This document shows, one piece after another, positions 6,104 to 14,952 of a stretch of 35,770 nucleotides of DNA (positions are counted from its first letter, which is position 1; the number at the start of each line of letters is the position of its first letter). A model generated the notes under the pieces. That model was not told the origin of the DNA and made no database searches. It worked only from the letters and a program-made list of their open reading frames with translations. The DNA comes from Methylorubrum zatmanii (lineage in GTDB: Bacteria > Pseudomonadota > Alphaproteobacteria > Rhizobiales > Beijerinckiaceae): assembly GCF_014845115.1 (NCBI RefSeq), contig NZ_NKUI01000089.1, positions 1 to 35,770 on the forward strand. The letters are read 5' to 3'. Both the position numbers and the translations under genes were made by a program.

Positions 6104-6643
6104 TCAGACCGTCTGAGAGACCTTCTCCACATCGGCCGTTGGTCCCGCCGGACCCATACGCTCTCGGGCGACGAGCCTGTCGCCGGGACCGAAGGTTCCG
6201 AGCGGCACGTCGCGATCCGGCAGGACGACGGTGGTGGTCGTGCCGACATGGACCAGCACATAGCGCCGCAGCGGCAGGGAGGCGGCGGCCCAGCGCCGGA
6301 GCTGGTCGTGATAGGGCGCTCGTTTCCAGCTGCTCGCTTGGCCGGGGTCGACCTGGACATTGAGGAAACGCGTCACGGGGTCGAGGCTCAACACCATCTT
6401 CGCCCGATCCGGCCGCCATTCCGGGCCGATCCAGCTTTCCGTCATCCAGAGACAATGAAATGCCCGGCAATGGTCGGGCCGCTCGGCATGGATGCCGCAG
6501 CCGCCGCCTGAGCGCACATGCCGGCACCAGAGCCCGGCCGGACTTTCGACCGCCGGCACCTCGTAAACCTTGCAGCAGAGCGTGCACGGCCCGCAGGCCC
6601 GGCCCGGGGCCGGCGTTGCGACGATGGCGGCGGGGTCGAGCAT
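6104..6643 (-). CDS. YkgJ-type cysteine-cluster protein
   Basis: A 179-aa protein with the cysteine pattern of the YkgJ/CxxCxxCC zinc- or iron-binding family: CGPCTLCC at about residues 17-24, then a CRH motif, GCGIHAERPDHCRAFHC at about 48-64 and a following W. The remaining ~110 residues carry a conserved WKRAPYHDQLRRW-type region and no membrane segment. Family members are presumed to bind metal; their role is unknown. The start is uncertain: I used the ATG at 6643 just before the conserved region, because the longer frame to 6778 would overlap the divergent aminotransferase gene. Confidence 0.8.
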   Translation of the reverse strand: MLDPAAIVATPAPGRACGPCTLCCKVYEVPAVESPAGLWCRHVRSGGGCGIHAERPDHCRAFHCLWMTESWIGPEWRPDRAKMVLSLDPVTRFLNVQVDPGQASSWKRAPYHDQLRRWAAASLPLRRYVLVHVGTTTTVVLPDRDVPLGTFGPGDRLVARERMGPAGPTADVEKVSQTV

Positions 6644-6764
6644 CGGCGGGCTTGGGGTCTTTTCGCGAGGAGCGGGCAACGCCTTCCTGAGGCCCGTTGC
6701 GGTCGTTAGTGTGGCGGTGCTGCCGGCGCGTTCCCGTCGGCGACCTTGTCGGCTGCCCCGCATC

Positions 6765-8156
6765 ATGTTGTCGAACATCGCCGCCCGCGACGTCGAGACC
6801 CTGATCCACCCCTACACCAATCTCGCGGCCTTCCGGGACACCGGTCCCTTGGTGCTGGAGCGGGGGCACGGCGTCTGGGTCTACGATACGGATGGGCGCC
6901 CCTATCTCGAAGGCATGGCCGGGCTGTGGTGCACCGCCCTCGGCTATGGCAACGAGGAATTGGTCGAGGCCGCCGCCGAGCAGATGGGCAAGCTGTCCTT
7001 CGCCCACCTGTTCTCCGGCCGCAGCCACGATCCGGCGATTGAACTCGCCGAGACGCTCAAGGAGCTGATGCCGGTCCCGACCTCGAAGATCTTCTTCACC
7101 TCCTCGGGCTCGGAAGCCAACGACGCGCAGATCAAGCTCGTCTGGTACATGAACAATGCGCTCGGCCGCCCACGCAAGAAGAAGATCATCGGCCGTCGCA
7201 AGGGCTATCACGGCGTTACGGTGGCGACCGCCTCCCTCACCGGCCTCCCCGCCAACCACACCGATTGGGATCTGCCGATCGACGGCTTCCTGCACGCCGC
7301 CTGCCCGCACCATTACCGCGGGGCCGAGCCCGGCGAGAGCGAAGAGGCCTTCTCCGCCCGCCTCGCCGCCGAACTCGAGGCGCAGATCCTGGCCGAGGAT
7401 CCCGACACCGTCGCCGCCTTCTTCGTCGAGCCGGTGATGGGGGCCGGCGGTGCCATCGTGCCCCCGGCGGGCTACTTCCCCGCGATCCAGGCGGTGCTCG
7501 ACCGCTACGACGTGCGCCTGATCGCCGACGAGGTGATCTGCGGCTTCGGCCGGCTCGGCACATGGTTCGGCAGCGAGGCGGTGGGCATGAAGCCCCACAC
7601 CCTCTCCTTCGCCAAGGCCCTGACCTCCGGCTACCTGCCGCTCGGCGGCATCAGCATCGACGAGCCGCTCTATCGGGCGATGCTCGACGAGAGCGTCAAG
7701 CTCGGCGGCTTCGGCCACGGCACCACCTATTCCGGGCATCCCGTCGCCTGCGCCGTCGCCAATCGCGCGCTCCGGATCTATCGCCGCGACCGCATCGTCG
7801 AGCGGGCGGCGGAGAAGGCACCGCGTTTCCAGGCGGCGCTCGCGGGGCTGGGCGATCATCCGCTGGTCGGCGAGGCGCGGGGCCTGGGACTGATCGGCGG
7901 CATCGAGATCGTGGCCGACAAGGCCTCGAAGCAGCAATTCGACCCGAAGGCCGGCGTGGCGGCGCGCTGCGTCGCCTTCGCCCAGGACGAAGGCCTGATC
8001 GTGCGCTTCCTGGCCGGAGACCGCATCGCCGTCTGCCCCCCGCTCGTGATCGCGCCGGAGGAGATCGACACCCTGTTCGAGCGCCTGACACGCGCCCTCG
8101 ACCGGACGGCAGCGTGGATCGCACAGCAAGGCCTGCGGGCCGTACCGGCCCCGTGA
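6765..8156 (+). CDS. Class III aminotransferase (omega-transaminase type)
   Basis: A 463-aa pyridoxal-phosphate enzyme of aminotransferase class III. The PLP site is visible: SSGSEANDA at about 113-121, the aromatic-glycine YHG at about 148-150, the ring-binding Asp in LIADEVICGFGR (about D255), and the Schiff-base lysine K284 in SFAKALTSGYLPLGG. The N terminus (DVETLIHPYTNL) resembles omega-amino acid:pyruvate or putrescine-type transaminases. The amino donor cannot be assigned from sequence alone; beta-alanine, taurine, putrescine or an aromatic amine are all possible. The start at 6765 gives normal family length; the longer frame to 6570 lacks family similarity and runs antisense to the YkgJ-type gene. 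No catabolic neighbours help to identify the substrate. Confidence 0.93.
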   Translation: MLSNIAARDVETLIHPYTNLAAFRDTGPLVLERGHGVWVYDTDGRPYLEGMAGLWCTALGYGNEELVEAAAEQMGKLSFAHLFSGRSHDPAIELAETLKELMPVPTSKIFFTSSGSEANDAQIKLVWYMNNALGRPRKKKIIGRRKGYHGVTVATASLTGLPANHTDWDLPIDGFLHAACPHHYRGAEPGESEEAFSARLAAELEAQILAEDPDTVAAFFVEPVMGAGGAIVPPAGYFPAIQAVLDRYDVRLIADEVICGFGRLGTWFGSEAVGMKPHTLSFAKALTSGYLPLGGISIDEPLYRAMLDESVKLGGFGHGTTYSGHPVACAVANRALRIYRRDRIVERAAEKAPRFQAALAGLGDHPLVGEARGLGLIGGIEIVADKASKQQFDPKAGVAARCVAFAQDEGLIVRFLAGDRIAVCPPLVIAPEEIDTLFERLTRALDRTAAWIAQQGLRAVPAP

Positions 8157-8482
8157 GCGTGCAGCCGGGCACAACGGAGTAACGCTAGGTCTTCCGGCTT
8201 AGATCGATGGAGTGCATTGCGAGAAGAAGTCGCCGCGCCGCACTATCGAGTCATGGAAGACACAGCGTGCTCCTGCCCGGTTTGTCGGCTTGCTCGAAAA
8301 TCAGGCTTCGGCGCGGCTTTAAGCTTCCGTTCATGTCAACGGATCGATCAAAGAGGGGACGGTATCTTCGTAATCCTGCCATCAAGGACGTATCGAAGAG
8401 CCACCCCCGCCTCACGCGGGGCATGAGATCGACCGCAGCGGCCGAGACCCGGCCTTCCCGACGACAAGACAGGACAGGAATC
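8157..8482 (+). other. 326-nt spacer without a recognised feature
   Basis: I found no EcfG-type element, no U-tracted hairpin and no convincing ORF here. It presumably holds the end of the aminotransferase transcript and the promoter of the 71-aa gene. Confidence 0.5.
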
Positions 8483-8698
8483 ATGTACGCCCCCAGCCGA
8501 ACCTCGACCTTCGCGGCAGAACCGGGCAGCACCGCCCGTGTGACCGTGGCCGAGGATCGCGAGAATTTCCGCCCCGTCGCCCTTCCGGCCCTCGCCGCCG
8601 CCGTTCACGTCAACAGCGCCGCCGTAAAGGCCGCTCGCGCCAAGGCGGAAGCCCGGAACGCCCACCGCATCATCCACGAGGACGAGCCCGTCGATTGA
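8483..8698 (+). CDS. 71-aa hypothetical protein
   Basis: A small soluble protein beginning MYAPSRTSTFAAEPGS and ending HRIIHEDEPVD. The centre (about residues 30-60) is Ala-rich and likely helical. I chose the ATG at 8483 because AGGA lies just upstream; the in-frame extension to 8207 is Arg/Ser-rich with no ribosome binding site. It lies 37 nt before the metallophosphoesterase ATG on the same strand, so the two may be co-transcribed. I do not recognise a family. Confidence 0.6.
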   Translation: MYAPSRTSTFAAEPGSTARVTVAEDRENFRPVALPALAAAVHVNSAAVKAARAKAEARNAHRIIHEDEPVD

Positions 8699-8735
8699 GG
8701 CTTGACGCGGCTGCCGGCGCGTAGGCTCTGGCGGC

Positions 8736-9650
8736 ATGCTCATTCTCCCGACCCGCAGGCAGGTTCTCGGCGGGCTCAGCGCCACGGCTTTGGGCCTTGG
8801 TTCGAGCGGCGCCTACGCCTTCGTCATCGAACCCAGGTTTCGGCTCGCGCTGACGCGTTATGCCCTGGTCCCGCCGGGATGGACCCCAGGGTTACGCCTG
8901 CGGATCGCCGTGCTCTCCGACATCCATGTCTGCGAGCCCTACATGCCGCTCGACCGGGTGGCCGAGATCGTGGCGGCGACGAATGCCCTCGCCCCTGATC
9001 TGATCCTCCTGCTCGGCGATTACCCGGCCGGGCGGAAGGTGACCTGGAAGCCGGTGCCCCTCTCCGATTTCGCCAGGGTTGCCGAGGGTCTGCACGCACC
9101 GCTCGGCACCTACGCCGCCCTCGGCAACCACGATTGGTGGGACGACCGCGAGGCGATGCGGGCGGGTAAGGGCCCGGTCGAGATTCGCCGCCTGCTAGAG
9201 GCGCGGGGTATCCCGGTTCTGGAAAACGACGCCCTGCGGCTCACCCATGAGGGCCATCCGTTCTGGGTGGCGGGGCTGGCCGATCAGGAGCCGTTCCTGC
9301 CGCTCGGCATCCGCCGCAGCCTCGCCGATATCCCGGCGACCCTGGCTCAGGTCACCGACGACGCACCGGTCCTCCTCATGGCGCATGAGCCAGACATCTT
9401 CGTGAAGGTGCCGCGGCGCGTCTCCCTTACCCTCTCGGGCCATACCCATGGCGGTCAGATCCGGGTGCTGGGCTACTCACCGATGCTGCCCTCCCGCTTC
9501 GGCCAGCGCTTCGCCTACGGCCACGTGGTCGAGGAGGGGCGCCACCTGATCGTCTCCGGCGGCCTCGGCGTCAGCGGGGTCGGCGTGCGCTTCGGGGTGC
9601 CCCCGGAGATCGTGCTGATCGAGCTGGGCGAGGGGGCGGCCAGCGCGTGA
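8736..9650 (+). CDS. Calcineurin-like metallophosphoesterase (YaeI/YkuE type)
   Basis: A 304-aa exported or membrane-anchored phosphoesterase. The N terminus has a twin-arginine-like signal (TRRQVLGGLSATALG, about residues 6-20). The dimetal motifs appear in order: LSDIH (about 60-64), GDY (about 94-96, usually followed by V, here by P), LGNHDWW (about 129-135), MAHEPD (about 211-216) and LSGHTHGGQ (about 233-241). This set matches YaeI/YkuE-type enzymes, some of which hydrolyse phospholipid or UDP-diacylglucosamine bonds. The substrate here is unknown. Confidence 0.9.
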   Translation: MLILPTRRQVLGGLSATALGLGSSGAYAFVIEPRFRLALTRYALVPPGWTPGLRLRIAVLSDIHVCEPYMPLDRVAEIVAATNALAPDLILLLGDYPAGRKVTWKPVPLSDFARVAEGLHAPLGTYAALGNHDWWDDREAMRAGKGPVEIRRLLEARGIPVLENDALRLTHEGHPFWVAGLADQEPFLPLGIRRSLADIPATLAQVTDDAPVLLMAHEPDIFVKVPRRVSLTLSGHTHGGQIRVLGYSPMLPSRFGQRFAYGHVVEEGRHLIVSGGLGVSGVGVRFGVPPEIVLIELGEGAASA

Positions 9651-9749
9651 GGGCCATCGCTGTCGCACGGAAGGATGCGCCCAGTGCACCTCTTCTGGTT
9701 TGCTGCGGCATCCCCGGATGGGGGCGAGGATGATGGGCCCCGCGTCGCG

Positions 9750-9968
9750 TCAGCCCTTCCGTGAGACGGGCGAGCCGACATGCAGGAAGCTGCGCTCCCC
9801 GGTGGCGGCTTCGGCGACGTGCTGGATCGTATCGAGCAGATCGGCGATCGGCCGCGGGCCCGGAGCCTGCGCCAGGGCTTTCGGGGCAACCCGGCGGGCG
9901 GCGGTGCGCCCGGCTACGAGTTGCGCCTCGCTGAGGATATCGAAACTACGGCCGACTCGTCGGTTCAT
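9750..9968 (-). CDS. 72-aa basic hypothetical protein
   Basis: A 72-aa protein starting MNRRVGRSFDILSEAQLVAG. GGAGAGAG lies about 5 nt before the ATG at 9968, which supports translation. Residues 8-35 look helical and Ala-rich, and residues 38-55 (GPRPIADLLDTIQHVAEAA) form an amphipathic helix. It follows the AlkA-GNAT pair on the same strand after a 55-nt gap and may be the last gene of that transcript. Function unknown. Confidence 0.55.
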   Translation of the reverse strand: MNRRVGRSFDILSEAQLVAGRTAARRVAPKALAQAPGPRPIADLLDTIQHVAEAATGERSFLHVGSPVSRKG

Positions 9969-10023
9969 GGCTCTCTCTCCGGGCCGGACCGTGAGGCGAT
10001 CATGGTAAACGAGCGGTTAACGC

Positions 10024-10461
10024 TCACAGGGTGAGGCGGTAGCGGCAGAAACCGTCGGCCGGGGCAAAGGATTCGTAAAGCCGCCGGGCTGCCGCGTTGT
10101 CGATCCTGGTGTGCCAGTAGAGCCGCGACCAGCCGCGGATGCGGCCGAGCGCGATCAGGTCGTCGATCAGCGCCCGGCCGATCCCAGCGCCCCGCGCCTC
10201 CGGCGCGACGAACAGGTCTTCGAGATAGCAGGTCGGCGCCGTGGTCCAGGTGCCCTCGTGCAGGACATTGACCGTCATGCCGACCAGCGCGCCGTCGCGT
10301 TCGGCAAGCCGGGCGAAGACCGCCGAGGCGGGGTCGAGGATGCGGCGCCACGTCTCCGCCGTGACGGCTTCCGGTAGAGCCTCGCCATAGAAGGCGAGAT
10401 AGCCGGCCCAAAGGCGATGCCACCCGGCCTCGTCGGCGGTGACGGGATCGCGGATCGTCAT
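10024..10461 (-). CDS. GNAT-family N-acetyltransferase
   Basis: A 145-aa acetyltransferase. The acetyl-CoA motif A is visible as CYLEDLFVAPEARGAGIGRALIDDLI (about residues 80-105), with the R/Q-x-x-G-x-G/A signature read as RGAGIG. The closing part NAAARRLYESFA is also typical of GNAT enzymes. The substrate is unknown; the pattern resembles diamine or small-molecule acetylases. GAGGACACC precedes the ATG. The start overlaps the AlkA stop as ATGA (10458-10461), so translation is likely coupled to alkA. Confidence 0.9.
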   Translation of the reverse strand: MTIRDPVTADEAGWHRLWAGYLAFYGEALPEAVTAETWRRILDPASAVFARLAERDGALVGMTVNVLHEGTWTTAPTCYLEDLFVAPEARGAGIGRALIDDLIALGRIRGWSRLYWHTRIDNAAARRLYESFAPADGFCRYRLTL

Positions 10462-11384
10462 GGTGTCCTCCGTGCGGCGTCCTCGGCCCAGAGATGGATG
10501 GCCGCGTAAGCCCGCCAGGGTCGCCACGCCGCCGAGCGTTCGAGAAGGGCGAGGCGGCTCGGCCGTCCGCTGCCGTCATCGAGGGCCCGCATCAGGCCGA
10601 CATCCCCCGCCGGCAGGGCATCGGCCTGCGCCAGCACGCGCATGGCGACGTAATGCGCGGTCCAGTCGCCGATGCCCGGCAGATCCTTCAGCCGGGAAAC
10701 GGTCTCGTCCAGATCCCGGCGGGGATCGAACAGATCGGGCGTCGCGCGCATCGCGGCGGCGAGTCCCTGGATCGCCCGGCCGCGGGCACGGGGCATGTTG
10801 AGGACCAGCGAGACCTCCGCTTCCACCAACTGTTCCGGCGCCGGAAAGAGGTGCGTCAGGCCGGGCTCGCCGCCGCGCTCGTCCGGCGTCAGCGGGGTGC
10901 CGAAGGCGGATACCAGCCGCCCCGCGAGCCGGGTCGCGGCGGCGACCGAGACCTGTTGGCCGAGGATGGCGCGCACCGCGAGCTCGAACGGATCGAAGGC
11001 CCCCGGTATCCGCAGGCCCGGCCGGCGCGCGACGAGACCGGCGATCAGAGGGTCGCGGGCGAGCCCCCGCGCGATGGCCGCCGGGTCGGCATCGAGGTCG
11101 AACATCGCGCGAAGCCGGGCCAGAAGTTCCTTGGGGACTCCCTCACCGTCGGAACACCGAACGGCAACCGACAACCCGTCCGCCGCCGGTGTGACGGCGA
11201 GCGTGCCGCGCCGTCCGGCAAGGGCGAAGCTGCGGGCATAGCGGCCGGGCGTGACTGCCTCGACCCCGGGGCTCGCATGGTCGGCGAGAAACCGTTCGAG
11301 ATGGGCCCAATCATAGGGCGGGCGGTAGGGAAGGACGTGGCTCGCGCGATCCGCTCGGGGCGCGGGCGATGGAAGGACGGACAT
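10458..11384 (-). CDS. alkA: DNA-3-methyladenine glycosylase II (AlkA)
   Basis: A 308-aa base-excision glycosylase that removes alkylated purines. The N-terminal AlkA_N-like region starts at LPYRPPYDWAHL (about 18-29). The helix-hairpin-helix motif is LPGIGDWTAHYVAMR (about 235-249), and the catalytic Asp is D261 in DALPAGDVGL, equivalent to E. coli D238. ILGQQVSVAAA (about 140-150) is the conserved glycosylase helix. The start is uncertain because no ribosome binding site is clear: an in-frame ATG at 11447 would add 21 residues and overlap the upstream gene. It is coupled to the GNAT gene downstream. No Ada regulator is nearby. Confidence 0.93.
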   Translation of the reverse strand: MSVLPSPAPRADRASHVLPYRPPYDWAHLERFLADHASPGVEAVTPGRYARSFALAGRRGTLAVTPAADGLSVAVRCSDGEGVPKELLARLRAMFDLDADPAAIARGLARDPLIAGLVARRPGLRIPGAFDPFELAVRAILGQQVSVAAATRLAGRLVSAFGTPLTPDERGGEPGLTHLFPAPEQLVEAEVSLVLNMPRARGRAIQGLAAAMRATPDLFDPRRDLDETVSRLKDLPGIGDWTAHYVAMRVLAQADALPAGDVGLMRALDDGSGRPSRLALLERSAAWRPWRAYAAIHLWAEDAARRTP

Positions 11385-11433
11385 CGATCGTGAGGAAGCG
11401 CGAGAGGCGAACCGCACCAGTTTCGGGCGGGTG

Positions 11434-11721
11434 TCAGCCCATGGCAACCGGCTCGGTGCTCTCGAACTCGGCGGTATCGCCCACGAGATCGGTCAGCGAG
11501 ACCGCGAGCTGCCTCCCGTCCTTGAGCTGCAGCGTCGAATCCGGCGTGAGCCAGAGCGGGTGCAGGGCGGCGCGGCTGCCGGTCACGCTGCCGCGGGCCA
11601 GGATGCTGCCGTCCCGGCGCTCGATCTTGACCTTGTAGCGGACTTTGACCGGCTCGATCCCCTCGGCAGACAGGGCGCCGCGACCGCTCAGCACTTGGAG
11701 AACTTCGTTCGGCTCGAACAT
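11434..11721 (-). CDS. 95-aa hypothetical protein
   Basis: A 95-aa protein starting MFEPNEVLQVLSGRG. The pattern of short alternating hydrophobic stretches (VKVRYKVKIERRDGSILARG, then LQLKDGRQLAVSLTDL) suggests a small beta-rich fold. The family is unknown to me. It lies on the same strand directly upstream of alkA. A strong interrupted palindrome sits 24 nt upstream of its start. The ribosome binding site is weak. Confidence 0.6.
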   Translation of the reverse strand: MFEPNEVLQVLSGRGALSAEGIEPVKVRYKVKIERRDGSILARGSVTGSRAALHPLWLTPDSTLQLKDGRQLAVSLTDLVGDTAEFESTEPVAMG

Positions 11722-11744
11722 GCAGCGGGTCAGAACACGGGGCG

Positions 11745-11783
11745 CCGGGAACGAAAGGCAATGTGATTGCCACTTGTTCCCGG
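11745..11783. repeat. 39-bp interrupted palindrome
   Basis: Outer arms CCGGGAAC (11745-11752) and GTTCCCGG (11776-11783) and inner arms GGCAAT (11757-11762) and ATTGCC (11766-11771) are separated by a 3-nt centre. Two more pairs extend the outer stem (one a G-U). It lies between the rnd stop and the 95-aa gene start, both on the minus strand. There is no U-run, so it is either an operator or an RNA hairpin. Confidence 0.7.
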
Positions 11784-11861
11784 ATTACGCCGCCGTCGCT
11801 CCGCCGCCAAGGGTCCGAGGCCGAGAAAGCCCGTCTTTCCCATGCACCGAAGGGGTGCTTG

Positions 11862-13016
11862 TCAGGCCAGGGTGCGGACCGTCACCCGCCCGCGCTCCAC
11901 CGAGAGCGCCATGCGGCCGTGCTTGAGAGCGAGCGCCTTGTCGCCGAACAGGCTGCGGCGCCAGCCCTGCAGCACCGGCACATCGGCCTCGTCGTCGTCA
12001 GCCAAAGCTTCCAGATCGTCCACGGTGGCGATGATCTTGGGCGCGACTCCCTCCGCCTCCGCCACGGCCTTGAGGAGTACCTTGAGGAGATCGACCAAGG
12101 CCCCGTTGCCACCCCCCCGGGTGCGGCTGCGCTCGGGCACCGCGATCTGCGACAGATCACGGACGAAGCCCCGCTCCACCGCCGCCAGGATTTCCGCTCC
12201 CGTGCGGGAACGCTCGAAACCGGCGGGGATGGTGCGCAGGCGTCCCAGCGCCTCGACGCTGCGAGGGGCTGCGGTGGCGATGTCGATCACCGCCTCGTCC
12301 TTGAGGATCCGCCCTCTCGGCACGTTCCGGCTCTGCGCCTCCGCCTCTCGCCAACCGGCGACCTCCATCAGCACCGCGATCTCCCGCGGCTTGCGCATCC
12401 GCCCCGAGAGGCGGCGCCAAGCGAGGGCCGGATCCGCCTGATAGGTTTCCGGCGAGGTGAGGACCGCCATCTCCTCGTCGAGCCAGAGGCCGCGATCGGT
12501 GCGCACCAGTTCCGCCGCCAGCACCTGATAGATGGTCACGAGATGGGTGACGTCGGAGAGGGCGTAGGCGAGCTGCGCGTCGGAGAGCGGGCGGCGCGAC
12601 CAGTCGGTGAAGCGCGAGGATTTGTCGATCCGCGCCTTGGCGACATCGTTCACGAGCTGTTCGTAGGACACCGAGTCGCCGTAGCCGCAGACCATGGCGG
12701 CGACCTGGGTGTCGAAGAACGGATGCGGCAGCAGACCGCCCAGCAGCCAGATGATCTCCAGGTCCTGACGGGCCGAGTGGAACACCTTTACGGTGCTCTC
12801 ATCCGCCATCAGGTCGAGGAACGGCTTGAGGTCGAGGCCCTTCGCCAACGGATCGACCAAGCAGGCGAAGCCGTCCGGCCCGGCCATCTGGATCAGGCAG
12901 AGCTTCGGATAATAGGTCGTCTCGCGCATGAACTCCGTATCGACGGTGACGAAGGATTGCGCGGCGAGACGGGCACAGGCGTCGGACAGGGCCTGCGTTT
13001 CGGAGATCAGTTCCAT
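11862..13016 (-). CDS. rnd: Ribonuclease D
   Basis: A 384-aa 3'-5' exoribonuclease of the DEDDy type that trims tRNA and other stable RNA ends. Exo I is VDTEFMRE (D26, E28), Exo II is HSARQDLEI (Asp at about 85), and Exo III is [14 protein letters not shown] (Tyr and Asp at about 151 and 155). The C-terminal half (about 205-290) carries the HRDC-type helical region (PALAWRRL...[14 protein letters not shown]). The length matches the family. The ATG at 13016 gives a standard N terminus ([14 protein letters not shown]). It is not linked to RNA-processing genes here. Confidence 0.96.
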   Translation of the reverse strand: MELISETQALSDACARLAAQSFVTVDTEFMRETTYYPKLCLIQMAGPDGFACLVDPLAKGLDLKPFLDLMADESTVKVFHSARQDLEIIWLLGGLLPHPFFDTQVAAMVCGYGDSVSYEQLVNDVAKARIDKSSRFTDWSRRPLSDAQLAYALSDVTHLVTIYQVLAAELVRTDRGLWLDEEMAVLTSPETYQADPALAWRRLSGRMRKPREIAVLMEVAGWREAEAQSRNVPRGRILKDEAVIDIATAAPRSVEALGRLRTIPAGFERSRTGAEILAAVERGFVRDLSQIAVPERSRTRGGGNGALVDLLKVLLKAVAEAEGVAPKIIATVDDLEALADDDEADVPVLQGWRRSLFGDKALALKHGRMALSVERGRVTVRTLA

Positions 13017-13110
13017 GAACCGGCTATACCGAAGGTCGCGCGCTATCGCGAGACGATGACGGGCCGATTGTCCCCACGCGATTGCGAAGAAATGAGAAAA
13101 CTTGCGGGAT

Positions 13111-13500
13111 TCAGGCGGCCCGGCGCGGCGTGCGGCCGCGACGGGCCCGCCGCTGCGCTTCCGCGCGGGTGAGCAGCCAGTCGAGGATGCCGGTCTCGAT
13201 CCGCGTGCCGGAGGACGGCTCGGTCAGCCGCCGGATGCGGTCGGCCCGCAGGCCGCGATAGAGGCCATGCGCCCGGTCCGTGCCGCCGAGCAGCGTGCGG
13301 CCGGGGCCGAGCTTCAGCTCGCGGGCATCGAGAATGCGGGTCGTCCACGCTCCGCGGGCATCCTCGTAGACGACCTCGAACGTTCCTTCGAGGGGCAGGA
13401 TCCGCCACGCGCCGCGCGCCGCCTCGACGAGCTCCCCGCCGGACCGACGGCGCGGGTGGGGCGAGCGCTCTTCGATAGGGTAAAAGTCTCGAAAATCCAT
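13111..13500 (-). CDS. Hypothetical protein, possibly WYL-like
   Basis: A 129-aa protein starting [13 protein letters not shown]. The centre (about 30-95) has the alternating strands and the [13 protein letters not shown] ending seen in WYL-type sensor domains, but the WYL triad itself is not clear, so the assignment is weak. It ends in a strongly basic tail ([13 protein letters not shown]). The gene is divergent from the D,D-carboxypeptidase; the open frame continuing upstream to 13749 overlaps that gene and was not used. Confidence 0.6.
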   Translation of the reverse strand: MDFRDFYPIEERSPHPRRRSGGELVEAARGAWRILPLEGTFEVVYEDARGAWTTRILDARELKLGPGRTLLGGTDRAHGLYRGLRADRIRRLTEPSSGTRIETGILDWLLTRAEAQRRARRGRTPRRAA

Positions 13501-13667
13501 GGACTTGATATGGGGTTTGCCCCGGTTTTCCACAAGCGGCCGCGATCTCTGCCAGTGCGGTCGTGACGCGTTGGAGAAACGAACTTTGCGTTCGAAATCG
13601 CATTGTATCCGCACTAAGGTCACGCTTGACGCGGACGGGCGGCAAGCGGAAACCCGGAGAGGCGACG

Positions 13668-14939
13668 ATGCGTGGGCGACGGTTTCGAGCGGCCTTTCTG
13701 GCCGTTCCGGCAATGCTGGCCGTGCTGTTCGGCCTTGTTCTCCGGCCAAGCGAGGCGCGGGCCCAGATCTTTCAGACGGCGGCCGTGCACGCGATCCTGA
13801 TCGATGCCGAATCCGGCTCGGTTCTGTTCGAGAAGGCGGCCGACGAACCGTTCTCGCCCGCCAGCATGGCCAAGCTGATGACGGCGGAGATCGTGTTTCG
13901 CGCGATCAAGGAAGGACGCCTCTCCCTCGATTCCGAATTCACGGTGACCGAGGATGCGTGGCGCCGCGGCGGCGCCGGGGGCGGCGGTTCCTCGATGTTC
14001 GCGCAGGTCAACAGCCGCATCAAGCTCTCGGATCTTCTGCGCGGCCTGATCGTCCAATCGGGCAACGACGCGGCGATCACCATCGCCGAGAACATGGCCG
14101 GCACCGAGGAAGCCTTTGCCGGCATGATGAACCAGCGGGCCAAGGAAATCGGGCTGACCCGTTCCACCTTCCGCAACGCCACCGGCTACTCGGCGCCCGA
14201 CCAGAAGGTGACTGCCCGCGACATGGCGCGGATCGCTCAGTACCTGATCGACACTTACCCCGAATTCTACAAGATCTATTCCGAGCGCGAGTTCACTTGG
14301 AACAAGATCAAGCAGCAGAACCGCAATCCGCTCCTCACCCTCGATATCGGCGCCGATGGCCTCAAGACCGGCTACCTTGAGGAATCGGGCTACGCCCTGA
14401 CCGGCTCTGCGGTGCAGAACGGCCAGCGGCTGATCATGGTCGTCTCCGGCCTGAAAACCGCCCGTGACCGCGCGGCGGAGGCCCGCAAGCTGATGGAATG
14501 GGGGTTCCGCGCCTTCGAGCCGCGCCAAGTCTTCACCGCCAACGAGACGGTGGCGGAGGTCTCTGTCTTCGGCGGCGAGAAGGGGTCGGTGCCGGTGGTG
14601 GCCAACAAGCCGGTGCGCCTGCTCCTGCCGCGCGGCGCCTCGGACCGGATCAGCGCCAAGGTCGTCTATCAGGGCCCGGTCGTCGCCCCCGTCGAGCAGG
14701 GGCGCGAAGTGGCGCGCCTGCGCGTCACACGCGGCGACAATATCGCTCTGGAGCAGCCGCTCTATGCCGGGGAGACCGTTGCCGCGGGCACCCTCTCGCA
14801 GCGGGCGATGGACGCGGCCCTGGAAGTCGGCACCGATCTGATCCGCCGCGCCTTCGAGAAGGCCAAGGGCGGGACCGGATCCGGTAATGCCGGCTCCAAC
14901 GGAACTTCCACCGCCGGCGCTGCGAGCGGCAATTCCTGA
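13668..14939 (+). CDS. D-alanyl-D-alanine carboxypeptidase (PBP5/DacC type)
   Basis: A 423-aa penicillin-binding protein that trims the terminal D-Ala of peptidoglycan stems in the periplasm. The signal peptide spans about residues 1-32, ending ARA|Q. The active-site motifs are SMAK (S66, K69), SGN (131-133) and KTG (233-235). The C-terminal PBP5 beta domain occupies about 265-375. The last ~25 residues are a Gly/Ser/Asn-rich tail (SGNAGSNGTSTAG) instead of the usual amphipathic membrane anchor, though a helix at about 375-398 could serve. GGAGAGG precedes the ATG. It is convergent with the AsmA-like gene only 13 nt away. Confidence 0.95.
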   Translation: MRGRRFRAAFLAVPAMLAVLFGLVLRPSEARAQIFQTAAVHAILIDAESGSVLFEKAADEPFSPASMAKLMTAEIVFRAIKEGRLSLDSEFTVTEDAWRRGGAGGGGSSMFAQVNSRIKLSDLLRGLIVQSGNDAAITIAENMAGTEEAFAGMMNQRAKEIGLTRSTFRNATGYSAPDQKVTARDMARIAQYLIDTYPEFYKIYSEREFTWNKIKQQNRNPLLTLDIGADGLKTGYLEESGYALTGSAVQNGQRLIMVVSGLKTARDRAAEARKLMEWGFRAFEPRQVFTANETVAEVSVFGGEKGSVPVVANKPVRLLLPRGASDRISAKVVYQGPVVAPVEQGREVARLRVTRGDNIALEQPLYAGETVAAGTLSQRAMDAALEVGTDLIRRAFEKAKGGTGSGNAGSNGTSTAGAASGNS

Positions 14940-14952
14940 CGCCGGCTCGGCC

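Noticed and set aside
6033..8174. A 713-codon minus-strand frame opposite the aminotransferase
   Set aside because: It is antisense to a strongly conserved class III aminotransferase and shows no family motifs of its own.
11763..13172. A 469-codon plus-strand frame opposite rnd
   Set aside because: The minus-strand frame has all RNase D motifs; the plus frame has none.
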